Positions 44,115 through 54,378 of a stretch of 64,000 nt of DNA are shown one piece after another; position 1 is the first letter of the stretch, and every line of letters starts with the position of its first letter. The notes beneath the pieces were generated by a model. That model was not told the origin of the DNA and ran no database searches. It saw nothing but the letters and a program-made list of their open reading frames with translations. Source of the DNA: Clostridium saccharobutylicum DSM 13864 (lineage in GTDB: Bacteria > Bacillota > Clostridia > Clostridiales > Clostridiaceae); contig NC_022571.1 of the NCBI RefSeq assembly GCF_000473995.1, forward strand, positions 4,247,416-4,311,415, written 5' to 3'. The translations under genes were made by a program, and so were the position numbers.

Positions 44115-46583
44115 CTATATTATGCCCTTTTCTTTTAAAATATTTAATGCAGTTGTTTTATTTTTTACTTCTAGTTTAGAATAAACAGCTGCAATATGCT
44201 TCTTTACTGTAATCAAAGCAATATTTAGTTTTTCAGAAATCTCACTTTGCTTATATCCTTTATTCACTAAATTCATTACTTCACTTTCTCTTGGTGTTAA
44301 TTCTATTTTTTCATCATCACTATAATTTTTCATGTACATATAGTTAAACTTTTCACAATTAGGCAGCAAAACTTTCACATATTCCTCTTCTTTTTCTATA
44401 TGTCTCAAAATAGGTAATATATACGGTGCTAACTCTGCAAAACACATTACAACATGATCCTCTTTAGCATACGATATAGCTTTCATTAATGAATCTTTAG
44501 CTTTTTCAATCCCGTATAGATTATATTTTGCAATTGAGTCAAATATATATGAATATATAATTCCAAACATACCATTTTTATTTTTACAAACTTCTAACAT
44601 TGTTTCTGCTTGAACTTCTAATTCAATATAGCTTTCTTTAAGCATCATAGCTAATGCTGATACAATATATCTCAAAGTTATAACCGGTGAAATATTTTGC
44701 ATCTTAGGTCTTTCATAATTTTTAACACATTTATTTATTTCTTCTAAATTTCCAGTAATTCCATATATATATCCCATAGGTATTTCTTCACCTTTTAGAA
44801 AACTCGGAATATTAAGTTTTTGATATTCCTTAATTAATATTTCTAGCTTACTTGTAGCCTCACGTCTATTATTTTTATTCAAACAAATCCTCATCAAAAG
44901 GAAAAGTGAACAAATTATAATACTTGTCTGTTTTTTTATTTTTGCTTTATGTAATGCTTTATACGCAAACAATTCTGCCTCATCTACATTTCCAGTTTCA
45001 AAAAGATATTCTGCTTTTATTAAATAATTTGATCCTGTAGCTCCACCGTTAGATATGCGAATGAAATACTTTATTCCTTTTTCAAAACACTCTGCTGATT
45101 CTTTTAATTTTCCCCGTTCCCTATAATATAAGCATAAAAAATGTGGAGATCCAAAAGTAACTGGCATCTTATCATTTGCTATCTTAGAAGTTCCCCCATT
45201 AAAAAATTCATAAGCTTTCTTATGATACTCAATCATCTTTTCTACATCATTCATGCTTAAAAGACTCTCCAAGAATGCAATTTCACCCAGCACTTGGTTC
45301 TTATCTTTAAGATTTTCATCTTTCTCATAGATAGATTTTGCTTCATATAGACGTTCCCTAGCAATCACACCATTCCCATAAAGTATGTAAAAAAATAAAT
45401 ATGTTAAATAAGCTACAGGCCTATTTATTTTTTCGTTAATATTTAATTCGTCAAAAACTGAATTTATAATTCTTTGCCATAGGCTGGTAAGATCTATTGT
45501 ATAATTTCTTTCCATTAAATCAAGAACGCGCTTAAAGTTCTTTGCTTTATAATAATATTTTATTGCTTGTATATCTTCGTTATTTTTTGAATACCAATCA
45601 CCGCTTGCATTATTTACTTTATTAAAATCTATATTAGAATATAAAAGTTCTTCTTGTAATGCACTCTTTAAAATAGAATGCATTGTATATAGCTTCGATT
45701 TCGAATCATATCTTATAAAACAGTTATTTGAGATTAAATTTTTAATTATTAACCTGCATTTTTGATTTCCAGTAATATATATAGCTTGCTCTAATGTAAA
45801 GTTCTCAACTAATGCAAGTTTTAAAAGTATTTCTTTTGTTGTTTCATCAAACTTATCATACGCAGCAATTTTAATCAATTCCGTCGCTTTTGGTATATCA
45901 TCAAAAGTATTTTCATTATGATATTGAAGTAATGCAAGATAAGTAGCAGATGGCCATCCACCCGTATATTCATATACTTCTTTTTTTTCTTTATAGCTTA
46001 ATTTTATTCCATTAAGTTTAAAGAATTCTACAGTTTCTTCAAATGTAAATGATATATCATCCTGCCACATTATTATGCATTTTTGCTTTAATTCAAGCTC
46101 AATATATTCATTTGATGGTCTATTACGACTTATTATAACAATATGTAAATTAAATATTTCTTCTAAACATATAGTTTTTAAAAAATCATTAATATATTCA
46201 TTTTCTTTATCATACCAGTCATCGATAACTATAACAGTTTTTTGCTTCAATTCATCCTTTATTATATCTATAATTTCATAGACATAATTATCATTTTTAG
46301 GGAATCCATACTCACTAAGTCTCTCACTAAGACTTAAATTTGAGCTTTTAATTGATTTACAAAATTTATACCACATCCAAATATCATCGTTCTTTTTATT
46401 ACCTACATCAAACCAAATAGTTTGTATTTCTTTTTTATTTTCCAAAAAATTTCTTACTGAAGTTGTTTTACCATATCCCATGGGTGCTGAAATAAAAAAC
46501 ACAGGCACCTCAAAAATTTGAGATAACATACTAGTAATACGCTTTCTATGTACTAATTTAGGCCTAAAGATTCCTTTCGTCAT
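44115..46583 (-). CDS. MalT-like LuxR-family regulator (STAND ATPase)
   Basis: An 822-residue signal-transduction ATPase. The N-terminal NTPase has Walker A PMGYGKTT and Walker B VIVIDDW, with LVHRKRITSML as in MalT. The middle is a TPR-like helical sensor region (residues about 350-740), and the C-terminal HTH is LuxR type: LTPRESEVMNLVNKGYKQSE and VKKHIAAVYSKLEVKNKT. Such LAL/MalT regulators bind an inducer plus ATP, oligomerise and activate target operons. No obvious target neighbours exist, so the regulon is unknown. The gene is monocistronic. Confidence 0.9.
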   Translation of the reverse strand: MTKGIFRPKLVHRKRITSMLSQIFEVPVFFISAPMGYGKTTSVRNFLENKKEIQTIWFDVGNKKNDDIWMWYKFCKSIKSSNLSLSERLSEYGFPKNDNYVYEIIDIIKDELKQKTVIVIDDWYDKENEYINDFLKTICLEEIFNLHIVIISRNRPSNEYIELELKQKCIIMWQDDISFTFEETVEFFKLNGIKLSYKEKKEVYEYTGGWPSATYLALLQYHNENTFDDIPKATELIKIAAYDKFDETTKEILLKLALVENFTLEQAIYITGNQKCRLIIKNLISNNCFIRYDSKSKLYTMHSILKSALQEELLYSNIDFNKVNNASGDWYSKNNEDIQAIKYYYKAKNFKRVLDLMERNYTIDLTSLWQRIINSVFDELNINEKINRPVAYLTYLFFYILYGNGVIARERLYEAKSIYEKDENLKDKNQVLGEIAFLESLLSMNDVEKMIEYHKKAYEFFNGGTSKIANDKMPVTFGSPHFLCLYYRERGKLKESAECFEKGIKYFIRISNGGATGSNYLIKAEYLFETGNVDEAELFAYKALHKAKIKKQTSIIICSLFLLMRICLNKNNRREATSKLEILIKEYQKLNIPSFLKGEEIPMGYIYGITGNLEEINKCVKNYERPKMQNISPVITLRYIVSALAMMLKESYIELEVQAETMLEVCKNKNGMFGIIYSYIFDSIAKYNLYGIEKAKDSLMKAISYAKEDHVVMCFAELAPYILPILRHIEKEEEYVKVLLPNCEKFNYMYMKNYSDDEKIELTPRESEVMNLVNKGYKQSEISEKLNIALITVKKHIAAVYSKLEVKNKTTALNILKEKGII

Positions 46584-46942
46584 AAATAATTATCACCCTT
46601 AATATAAATCATTATGCTTAGTAACATAATTAAATTTTTATGTTTATAAACTACCATACTATTCCAAATAATACTACACATTTTAATATTAATATACATA
46701 TTATATAGTTTTCTAAATTACATACCAATACTTTACCACACCTAATACTCAACTTCAAACCTTTCTTTTGTATAATTTAACTGTTCATATTAAAGTCTTT
46801 ATATGATATACGAATAGCAATTCCAGCTTCATCAAATTTATAGTTTGTACTATTAATTGAACTTTTATTATTAACTTAATTCATACCTACAGTATAAAAG
46901 GCTTCTGCCATCTCGCTAGAATCTTTGTTAATTCTTATTCAC
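46584..46942. other. AT-rich region upstream of the LuxR-type gene
   Basis: About 360 bp upstream of a minus-strand regulator and downstream of the htpG terminator. It holds no repeat copy, ORF or hairpin I can support. Confidence 0.4.
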
Positions 46943-46998
46943 TTCTAAAAAAATAAAAATAGTCTTCAACATTAAAGACAAGTTAATGTTGAAGACTA
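46943..46998 (-). terminator. Strong terminator of htpG
   Basis: TAGTCTTCAACATTAA (46960-46975) pairs perfectly with TTAATGTTGAAGACTA (46983-46998), and the minus strand continues TTTTTATTTTTTTAG. It ends the htpG transcript. Confidence 0.93.
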
Positions 46999-47028
46999 CT
47001 TATAATGTATAATTTTACTATTGTGTTT

Positions 47029-47089
47029 TAAGACACATGAAAGAAAATATCAGGTTCAAAATATCATGATTTTTTTTAAATGTGCGTAA
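47029..47089 (+). repeat. Family A repeat, short copy
   Basis: AAGACACATGAAAGAAAATA and TTTTTTTTAAATGTGCGTAA enclose only CAGGTTCAAAATATCATGA; the internal hairpin is lost. It lies between the htpG stop and its terminator, hence in the htpG 3' UTR. Confidence 0.75.
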
Positions 47090-47108
47090 ATATTATCCGC
47101 AAAAAATT

Positions 47109-49046
47109 CTATAATTCAATAACTCTACTTAAAAGTTGATTACTTCTCTTTATAAACTCATCCATTTCATTTGCATCCAATTCCTTATTAGCTATTTTAG
47201 CTAAATCCATAATATGTTCACAAATTGTCCTAACTTCATCTTTTTTAGAATCATCCTTAGAAACTTCTACAAGCTTCTTAATTATAGTATTTTTATTATT
47301 TACTACTAAAGTTTTTTCTTCATTGAACATTCCTGGAAAATTCATTCCTGATTTTGCATACATCTTGCTCATTTGAGCCATTCTTCTTGATTCTTCTGAA
47401 ACTAAAATAAGTGCTGGTGTTTCTGTATTTTTCAATGCTTCAACTGATAATTTATTAACCTTTTCACCAAGAGCAGTCTTAAATACATGTTCTATTTCCT
47501 TATTTAATGCTTTTTGAGTTTCATCATTTTCATCAGTCTTTGATCCTAAAGTATCTGAAATATCAGAATCAATTCTATTAAATTTCACTCCTGATTCATG
47601 CATTTCTAAAAATGAAATAAAATGATCATCTAAACTACAATTCAATATCACTGCATCCAAATCATATTCTTTAAACATTTTAATATATTGAGATTGTTGT
47701 TTTTCATCATTGACATAAAATACTTTATTTTCATGCTTTTCTTTGTTAGCTTCAAGATAATCTTTTAATGTTACAAACTCGTCTTTTAAGTTTTTAAAGA
47801 TTATTATATCTTTAATTTTTTCATAGAATTTTTGATCTCTTAAACAACCATATTTAATAAATATTTGTATATCTGGCCAAAACTTATTAAATTCTTCTCT
47901 ACTATTTTTAAATAAGTCAACTAATTTATCTGCAACCTTTTTAATTATATGGTTAGAAATCTTAGAAACTTCTTTATCATTTTGAAGGAAACTTCTTGAT
48001 ACATTTAGAGGTAAATCCGGACAATCTATAGTTCCCTTTAGTAATAATAAGAAATCTGGAATTACTTCTTTTATATTATCTGCAACAAACACTTGATTAT
48101 TATAAAGTTTTACTTGCCCTTCTGTTGCTTCAAATTCATGAGTTAATTTAGGAAAATATAATATTCCTTTTAAATTAAATGGATAATCAACATTTAAATG
48201 AATCCAAAATAATGGTTCATTAAAATCCATAAATACTTTTCTGTAAAAATCTTTATATTCTTCATCAGTACAATCTTTAGGTGCTTTAATCCATAAAGGC
48301 TTTGTATCGTTCAAAGGTTTTGGTGCTTCTGGCTCTACTAATTCTTGATATTCAGTACCATCTTCCTTTTTCTTTGTTACATATTTAGGTTCTTCTTTTG
48401 GTTTATTTTCATCTTCTAAATATATTTCTGTAGGTAAAAATGAACAATACTTCTTTATTATTTCTCTAACTTTATATTCTTCTAAGAACTCTTTACTTTC
48501 TTCATTAATATATAATGTTATAGTTGTCCCTCTTGTAGTTCTCTCTTCAGACGTAGATATTTCATACTCAGTGCCACCTTCATTACAAACCCATTTTACT
48601 GCTTCAGCTTCACTTTTATATGATAATGTATCTATTTGAACTTTGTCAGAAACCATGAATGTTGAATAAAATCCAAGACCAAAATGACCTATTATATCCT
48701 TACCTTCATCCATTTTATCTTTATATTTTTCCACAAAATCTGTTGCTCCTGAGAAAGCAACTTGAGTAATGTATTTTTTTACTTCTTCTTCAGTCATTCC
48801 AATACCATTATCTATAAATTTCAAAGTTTTATTTTCCTTATTTATAGATACAGTCACTTTATACGATTCCTCTTTATCTATATTAGCTTCGCCTAAAGAA
48901 ACTAGTCTTTGAAACTTACTTATTGCATCACATGCATTACTTATAACTTCTCTAATAAAAATGTCTTTGTCAGAGTATAGCCATTTCTTAATAATGGGAA
49001 ATATATTCTCTGTATCAATTGAAATATTACCATTTTCTTTTATCAT
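47109..49046 (-). CDS. htpG: HtpG, Hsp90-family chaperone
   Basis: A 645-residue Hsp90. The GHKL ATP site shows EVISNACDAISKFQ, FIDNGIGMTEEE, GHFGLGFYSTFMVSD and GTTITLYI. The middle and C-terminal dimerisation domains follow, and the length is normal. It acts in protein quality control in the cytosol. The start is the ATG at 49046, with AAGAGGAG correctly spaced; the GTG at 49055 overlaps the site. The N-terminal residues are MIKENGNISIDTEN. It is a single gene; no CIRCE element was found. Confidence 0.96.
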   Translation of the reverse strand: MIKENGNISIDTENIFPIIKKWLYSDKDIFIREVISNACDAISKFQRLVSLGEANIDKEESYKVTVSINKENKTLKFIDNGIGMTEEEVKKYITQVAFSGATDFVEKYKDKMDEGKDIIGHFGLGFYSTFMVSDKVQIDTLSYKSEAEAVKWVCNEGGTEYEISTSEERTTRGTTITLYINEESKEFLEEYKVREIIKKYCSFLPTEIYLEDENKPKEEPKYVTKKKEDGTEYQELVEPEAPKPLNDTKPLWIKAPKDCTDEEYKDFYRKVFMDFNEPLFWIHLNVDYPFNLKGILYFPKLTHEFEATEGQVKLYNNQVFVADNIKEVIPDFLLLLKGTIDCPDLPLNVSRSFLQNDKEVSKISNHIIKKVADKLVDLFKNSREEFNKFWPDIQIFIKYGCLRDQKFYEKIKDIIIFKNLKDEFVTLKDYLEANKEKHENKVFYVNDEKQQSQYIKMFKEYDLDAVILNCSLDDHFISFLEMHESGVKFNRIDSDISDTLGSKTDENDETQKALNKEIEHVFKTALGEKVNKLSVEALKNTETPALILVSEESRRMAQMSKMYAKSGMNFPGMFNEEKTLVVNNKNTIIKKLVEVSKDDSKKDEVRTICEHIMDLAKIANKELDANEMDEFIKRSNQLLSRVIEL

Positions 49047-49195
49047 TATAACCACTCCTCTTATTTTTCTAGAAAATATTTTAGCCTAACATATGCTAAT
49101 TGTCAAATTGTTCTTTAAATAGTTTAACAATGGATACTTACATCATTGTATATAATAATCTATATACTTAGCATGTCTTATTATAAAGATACAGT

Positions 49196-50974
49196 TTATA
49201 CTTCATTATCTTCAATATACTCTATGAAATGTCTAACTATTTCTGGATCAAATTGCTTTCCTGCATGTTTTTTCAATTCACTTATGGCTTTCTTTTTATC
49301 AATCGCTTTTCTATAGATCTTATCCCGAGTCATAATATCATAGGAATCTACTACGTTTATTATTCTTGCCATTAATGGTATTTCTTCACCTTTTAAACCT
49401 AAAGGATATCCACTTCCATCCCATTTTTCATGATGTGTTAATACGCTCTTAGCTACATTTCCAAGTTCACTAGACGCATTAATGATTCTATATCCAATTT
49501 CTGTATGAGTCTTCATTATTTCAAACTCTTCATCTGTAAGCTTTCCAGGCTTTAATAGAATCTCTTCATTAATTCCTATCTTTCCTATATCATGAAGACT
49601 TGCTACTAAAATTAATTCATCTAAATCTGAAATTTTTAGTTTCATTTTTTCCCCTAAAGCTAGAGCATATTTTTGTACTCGTTCAGCATGTTCATTAGTC
49701 TCCATATTCTTTTCTTCTAAACTTTTTCTAAGGGATTCCATAATTGAACTTTTGATACTCTTTTTATCCAATAGCTTCTGACGATATACCTTTTCTTCTA
49801 CCTTCTTAATACAATTGTATATATCATCTTTCAAATCATATTTCACGCTTTCCCCAAGTGCTATACTTAATTGTATGAAATCTGATTCCGTTTCTTCACA
49901 TTTCCTTCGAATATCTCTAATAACTGCTTCACATTTAGATTGGCCACTATTTGGTAACAGAATTATAAATTCATCTCCCCCCCATCTAAATACATATCCT
50001 TGTAAATCACATATGTGTTTTAATATATTAGATATATTTTTTAATAATTTATCGCCTTCCAAATGGCCTAATGTATCATTAACTAACTTAAGACCATTAA
50101 CATCTCCCATAATTATTCCCAATGGAAGATACTTTTCATAGTTTAATTCTTTAATCTTTTCTTCAAAGCTATATCTATTATATGTTCCTGTAAGTATATC
50201 AGTTTGGCTTAGATATCTTAACTTTTCTTCCATGTTCTTTCTTTCAGTTATATCTCTAGATAATCCAACTACCCCCCAAACTTCTCCATCATCATTTATG
50301 ACAGGTATCTTAATATTTTCTTCTATTCTTTCTTCCCCATTTTCATCCTTCACCTTATCTTCATAGTATTTAGCTTTCTTCGTACTAATAATTTTTTTAT
50401 CTAGTTCTATAAATTTTACTGCCGTTTCCTTATCGTCATATATTTCTATATCGCTTTTCCCAATTATATCAGTTACGCCTTTTTTATTATAAAATTCCCT
50501 AAACTTCTTATTATATCCTATAAATCTACTTTCTGTATCTTTATAAAAAATGGATTCTGGCACTGCATCTATTATTGTTCTCAATATATTCTTTTGATTT
50601 TCTATATAAATTTCTCTTTCTTTTCTATCATTTATATCCATAACGATGCCTGCTACCGCTTTATTATGGCCATTATCATCTTTTATGGGGAATATATAAC
50701 ATTCAATAAATGAGCCGTTCACTATTCCTTCTACTACACATACATTTGAACTTTGCAAACACTCTTTTACATTTTTGTTATATATGTTAACTTTTTCTGG
50801 CAAAAAAACTTCTTCACTATATTTTCCAATGGCCTCTTCTAATTTTATCTTAAACTTATCTTCATAATGTTTGTTTAGATATAATATTTTAGAGTCAATT
50901 CCTTCAATCCAAACTGGCCAAGGCAAATTATTTAAAAATAACTTATATGTTTTTAACATATCAACTTGTTGCAT
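49196..50974 (-). CDS. PAS-PAS-GGDEF-HD-GYP signalling protein
   Basis: A 592-residue cytosolic protein with two PAS domains (residues about 8-125 and 130-250), a GGDEF domain with RWGGDEFIILLP, and an HD-GYP domain (LHDIGKIGINEEIL, THHEKWDGSGYPLGLKG). It may make and degrade cyclic di-GMP in response to redox, light or ligand sensed by PAS. The GGDEF active site is intact and the HD-GYP ligands are present, so it is potentially bifunctional. RBS GGGGAAAG precedes the ATG. It is monocistronic and not linked to a flagellar gene here. Confidence 0.92.
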   Translation of the reverse strand: MQQVDMLKTYKLFLNNLPWPVWIEGIDSKILYLNKHYEDKFKIKLEEAIGKYSEEVFLPEKVNIYNKNVKECLQSSNVCVVEGIVNGSFIECYIFPIKDDNGHNKAVAGIVMDINDRKEREIYIENQKNILRTIIDAVPESIFYKDTESRFIGYNKKFREFYNKKGVTDIIGKSDIEIYDDKETAVKFIELDKKIISTKKAKYYEDKVKDENGEERIEENIKIPVINDDGEVWGVVGLSRDITERKNMEEKLRYLSQTDILTGTYNRYSFEEKIKELNYEKYLPLGIIMGDVNGLKLVNDTLGHLEGDKLLKNISNILKHICDLQGYVFRWGGDEFIILLPNSGQSKCEAVIRDIRRKCEETESDFIQLSIALGESVKYDLKDDIYNCIKKVEEKVYRQKLLDKKSIKSSIMESLRKSLEEKNMETNEHAERVQKYALALGEKMKLKISDLDELILVASLHDIGKIGINEEILLKPGKLTDEEFEIMKTHTEIGYRIINASSELGNVAKSVLTHHEKWDGSGYPLGLKGEEIPLMARIINVVDSYDIMTRDKIYRKAIDKKKAISELKKHAGKQFDPEIVRHFIEYIEDNEV

Positions 50975-51235
50975 AACTTAACTTTCCCCTTTATTTCTGA
51001 TTATATCACTTATATATAATTTTACTATTTATTAACTAAAACGTCTACTAAAGTAAATACATCCATATAACTAACATTATTTTCAATTATATAATTTTTT
51101 AATTTACTTGTTACATATTACAAACTTAAAATACAAATTAGGTACCTGTTATGTTAAAATTCATTAATATTTTTAACAATAACATAATTATAAGCTTAAA
51201 TTTATTTTTCAATATAGAATATATTATAAATAAAA
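50975..51235. other. AT-rich intergenic region
   Basis: Divergence-free gap upstream of the PAS-GGDEF-HD-GYP gene, holding its promoter. No conserved element was recognised. Confidence 0.4.
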
Positions 51236-51282
51236 ATAAATCGACTATATAGATACCCAATATATCTACATAGCCGATTTAT
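51236..51282 (-). terminator. Terminator of the bceB-like gene
   Basis: ATAAATCGACTATATAGATA and TATCTACATAGCCGATTTAT pair with one mismatch; the minus strand continues TTTTTATTTATAA. It follows the permease gene on that strand, with a family A repeat between. Confidence 0.85.
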
Positions 51283-51289
51283 AATACGG

Positions 51290-51447
51290 TATATAAAGTA
51301 AAATAACAATTCCAAATCTAACATGAATATTTTTCATCAGATAATTAAGCAAAGTGCCATCATAGTAAATCTATTGTAGTATTTTACCGACGCTAGATCA
51401 TGAAAAATATTCTGACAGATGGACTTGTTATCTTTTAATGTTCCTAC
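51290..51447 (+). repeat. Family A repeat, degraded full copy
   Basis: GTATATAAAGTAAAATAACAATTCC is the worn left end; core ATTTTTCATCAGATAATTAAG, hairpin AAAGTGCCATCATAG...CTATTGTAGTATTTT, right end GGACTTGTTATCTTTTAATG. It lies between the permease stop and its terminator, so it is transcribed as 3' UTR. Confidence 0.7.
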
Positions 51448-51459
51448 TAACCTATATTT

Positions 51460-53487
51460 TTAATTAAATTCATTATCAATAACATTCTTATACGCTATAT
51501 ATGTTGCATATAAATATCCACCATAAACTATAATCATTATTAAGGCTGTCACTAATATAGAATTTAATTCACTTCCTGTTCCTAATGCAATTAGATAATT
51601 GTTTACCACATTGATTCCAACATATGAATGAACTATCGCAACTGCTAAAGGTAATGCAAAAAACACTGATACCTGCTTAAATATACTTTTGTTGACCATA
51701 CTTTTGGTTGCACCAATTTTTCTTAATGCTCTATATCTCTCTATTGAATCATTACAATGAGATAATTGCTGTAGTGCAAGCACTGCTGCACTTGCTAATA
51801 AGAATATTATTCCTATATAAACAGCTATAAATAATACTATTGATGATATTCCTCTATTAGCATCATATGCCATTTCCCTAGTTTCACCATAGATACCATA
51901 ACTCAAATCCTTATATTTTTCTCCATCAAATCTAAAATCATTTAATATAGTAGTTAATTTTTCTTTACCTTCTACTTTATTATCACCAGAAAAATTCAAA
52001 TTCAGTACTTCTCCTGATGATTTTAATCCACTTACCACATAATCTGGGACTATTAAAGTAAATAAACTATCACTTGAAGGTGATGTTGAAAAAGCTTCAG
52101 TTTTAATTTTCTTTTCCTTTATTTTAAATTCCTTATCACCTATTTTTATTGAATTTTCTTTTTCCATAAATGCATTTAAAATATTCTTTAGTGGTTCATA
52201 ATTAGAACACATCAATACTTCATCATCTTTTAAATCTACGGGTGCTTCACCTTTTATCTTTTGCATATTATTATACTCAGATAATTTAATCATATTGGTT
52301 TTATCAAATGTTCTAATATCTAAAATTTCTTTTTGATCATTAGTTGTTGTATATTTTTCTAATAAATCTCTAGTACTCATATTATATACATATTGATTAA
52401 GTACAGTATAATTTGAATATTCATCCAAGTTATAATTTAATTGTTTTAGTATATTAACTGGTGAAAGTACATTATCATTTTCCCTGTCAAACACTTGAAC
52501 AGATGCATCAAATGGTGTCTGATTTTTTAATTCAGATTCCATGCAATTTTTAATAGTAAGTCCACTTGCTAAAGTTCCTATTGTTATAAACAACATTAAG
52601 CAGATAATTGTCATGGAAATGAAGTTAGTATTAAATTTACTTGAAATCTGTTTAACACTGAAGATATTTAATCTATTTAAATAGAAATTTTTGTTCTTCT
52701 CAAGTATAAAAAATGTAACCGAGGCAATTCCATAAAAGAAAAATGCTGTTCCTATAACCCCAAGTATAATTGACAATTTAAATTTATTATCTAAAAAATT
52801 TAAACCAACCTTATTTACTAAGTAATATGCATATCCCAACGCAATAAACGAAACAATTAATATTCCTGTTGCTAAATAAGGATTTCTAACTTTTATTTTT
52901 TCATTTTTCTTCTCTGCACGAATAAGATCAATTAATTTGTACCTTGAAACAATAATTACATTAAATATCATGACTACTAAGTACATTAGACCAAAATATA
53001 AAATTGTTTTTAAGATTGCACTAGTCGAAATAACAAAACTATATTTGGTCATTTCAACTGCAAAAAGTTTAGCTGTAAATATTGATAATATTTGCGCAAA
53101 TAATACTCCCAGTAAAAGTCCTGCTAATAATGATACAATTCCCATGTATAATGTTTCAAAAAATAATATTTTTGACATCTTTCTTTTAGACATGCCTAAA
53201 ATCATATATATACCAAATTCTTTTTTTCTTCTATCAATCAAAAATTTAGTTGCATATATTATTAATCCTCCAAGAATTACAGATACACCAATAGACATAG
53301 TTGAAATTATTTGTCCCATAGTCTTAACATATTCCTGCTGACCTTTATTCATATCTGCCATAACGGATTGTGAATCAATTGAATTAAAACTATAGAATAT
53401 ACACACTGCAAATGTTAATGTTAAAAAATAAATAGCATAATCCTTGAAACTTTTCTTTACATTATTTAACGATATCTTAAAATACAT
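51460..53487 (-). CDS. BceB-like ABC transporter permease (FtsX family)
   Basis: A 675-residue membrane protein with about ten hydrophobic segments and the large extracellular domain between segments seven and eight that is typical of BceB/YxdM/VraG peptide-sensing transporters. Segments include YAIYFLTLTFAVCIFYSF and the C-terminal group VALIMIIVYGG. These proteins sense and remove peptide antibiotics such as bacitracin and signal to a partner histidine kinase. The ATG at 53487 follows GGAGG; the longer frame to 53520 lacks one. It overlaps the ATPase gene by eleven bases. Confidence 0.9.
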   Translation of the reverse strand: MYFKISLNNVKKSFKDYAIYFLTLTFAVCIFYSFNSIDSQSVMADMNKGQQEYVKTMGQIISTMSIGVSVILGGLIIYATKFLIDRRKKEFGIYMILGMSKRKMSKILFFETLYMGIVSLLAGLLLGVLFAQILSIFTAKLFAVEMTKYSFVISTSAILKTILYFGLMYLVVMIFNVIIVSRYKLIDLIRAEKKNEKIKVRNPYLATGILIVSFIALGYAYYLVNKVGLNFLDNKFKLSIILGVIGTAFFFYGIASVTFFILEKNKNFYLNRLNIFSVKQISSKFNTNFISMTIICLMLFITIGTLASGLTIKNCMESELKNQTPFDASVQVFDRENDNVLSPVNILKQLNYNLDEYSNYTVLNQYVYNMSTRDLLEKYTTTNDQKEILDIRTFDKTNMIKLSEYNNMQKIKGEAPVDLKDDEVLMCSNYEPLKNILNAFMEKENSIKIGDKEFKIKEKKIKTEAFSTSPSSDSLFTLIVPDYVVSGLKSSGEVLNLNFSGDNKVEGKEKLTTILNDFRFDGEKYKDLSYGIYGETREMAYDANRGISSIVLFIAVYIGIIFLLASAAVLALQQLSHCNDSIERYRALRKIGATKSMVNKSIFKQVSVFFALPLAVAIVHSYVGINVVNNYLIALGTGSELNSILVTALIMIIVYGGYLYATYIAYKNVIDNEFN

Positions 53488-54244
53488 CTTTAGAGTCACC
53501 TCCAAGAAGAGTAACAACATCTATTATCTTATTAAAGAATTCCTTTCTAGAATCATTTCCTCTAATAAGTTCATTAAATATTTTTCCATCCTTTATAAAC
53601 AAAATTCTATGGGCATAGCTTGCAGTAAATGCATCATGAGTTACCATTAATATAGTTGATTCTAGTTCTTTATTTAATTTTTCAATTGAATTTAAAAGTA
53701 GTTTAGCGGCTTTAGAATCAAGTGCTCCTGTTGGTTCATCTGCTAAAATAAGTTTAGGGTTATTTACAATTGCTCTTGCTGCTGCTACTCTTTGTTTTTG
53801 TCCTCCAGACATCTGATATGGATATTTATTCAAAACACTTGATATGTCTAAATTCTCAGCAGATTTTTTAACCAACTCGTCTACTTCAGTCCCTTTTTTC
53901 CCTGCTATAGTCAAAGCTAAAGCAATATTCTCATAAGCTGTTAGCGTATCTAATAAATTAAAATCCTGAAATATAAATCCAAGCTTATCCCTTCTAAACC
54001 TCTCAAGTTTTTTACTCTTTAATCTTGTGATGTCATCACCATCAATTATAATAGCTCCTGTTGTTACATTATCTATAGTAGATATGCAATTCAAAAGAGT
54101 AGTCTTTCCACTTCCCGAAGGTCCCATAATACCAACAAATTCACCTTTTTCAACTTTAAAACTTATATTATCAATTGCTTTAGTTACATTTTCCTTGTTT
54201 CCATAATATTTTTCTATATTTTCTACGTTTAATATATTTCCCAT
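53477..54244 (-). CDS. BceA-like ABC transporter ATPase
   Basis: A 255-residue ATPase: Walker A GPSGSGKTTLLN, signature QMSGGQKQRVAAARAI, Walker B LILADEPTGALDS, switch His in VTHDAFTAS. It belongs to the MacB/FtsE-like group paired with BceB-type permeases. GGAGGGAAA precedes the ATG. A palindrome at 54354-54373 in its promoter region is a candidate response-regulator site. Confidence 0.92.
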   Translation of the reverse strand: MGNILNVENIEKYYGNKENVTKAIDNISFKVEKGEFVGIMGPSGSGKTTLLNCISTIDNVTTGAIIIDGDDITRLKSKKLERFRRDKLGFIFQDFNLLDTLTAYENIALALTIAGKKGTEVDELVKKSAENLDISSVLNKYPYQMSGGQKQRVAAARAIVNNPKLILADEPTGALDSKAAKLLLNSIEKLNKELESTILMVTHDAFTASYAHRILFIKDGKIFNELIRGNDSRKEFFNKIIDVVTLLGGDSKDVF

Positions 54245-54274
54245 TGTTTCCCTCCAAATATAATATCCTTATAA

Positions 54275-54293
54275 TTATTTTTCATGTGTCTTA
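54275..54293 (-). repeat. Family A terminus fragment
   Basis: ATTTTTCATGTGTCTTAA matches the inverted A left end. It is short and close to the bceA-like start, so it may be a relic. Chance similarity is possible for a motif of this length. Confidence 0.4.
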
Positions 54294-54353
54294 ACTCTAT
54301 GAATATATTCTAATTCAATAGAGTAATTTCTCATATCGAAGTATCTTTCAACC

Positions 54354-54373
54354 ATCTTACATTATTGTAAGAT
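54354..54373. promoter_or_regulatory. Candidate response-regulator operator of the bceAB-like genes
   Basis: ATCTTACA and TGTAAGAT form a perfect 8-bp inverted repeat with a TTAT centre, 110 bp upstream of the ATPase start. BceR-type OmpR-family regulators bind such inverted repeats upstream of their transporter genes; the assignment here is inferred from position. Confidence 0.55.
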
Positions 54374-54378
54374 AACAT

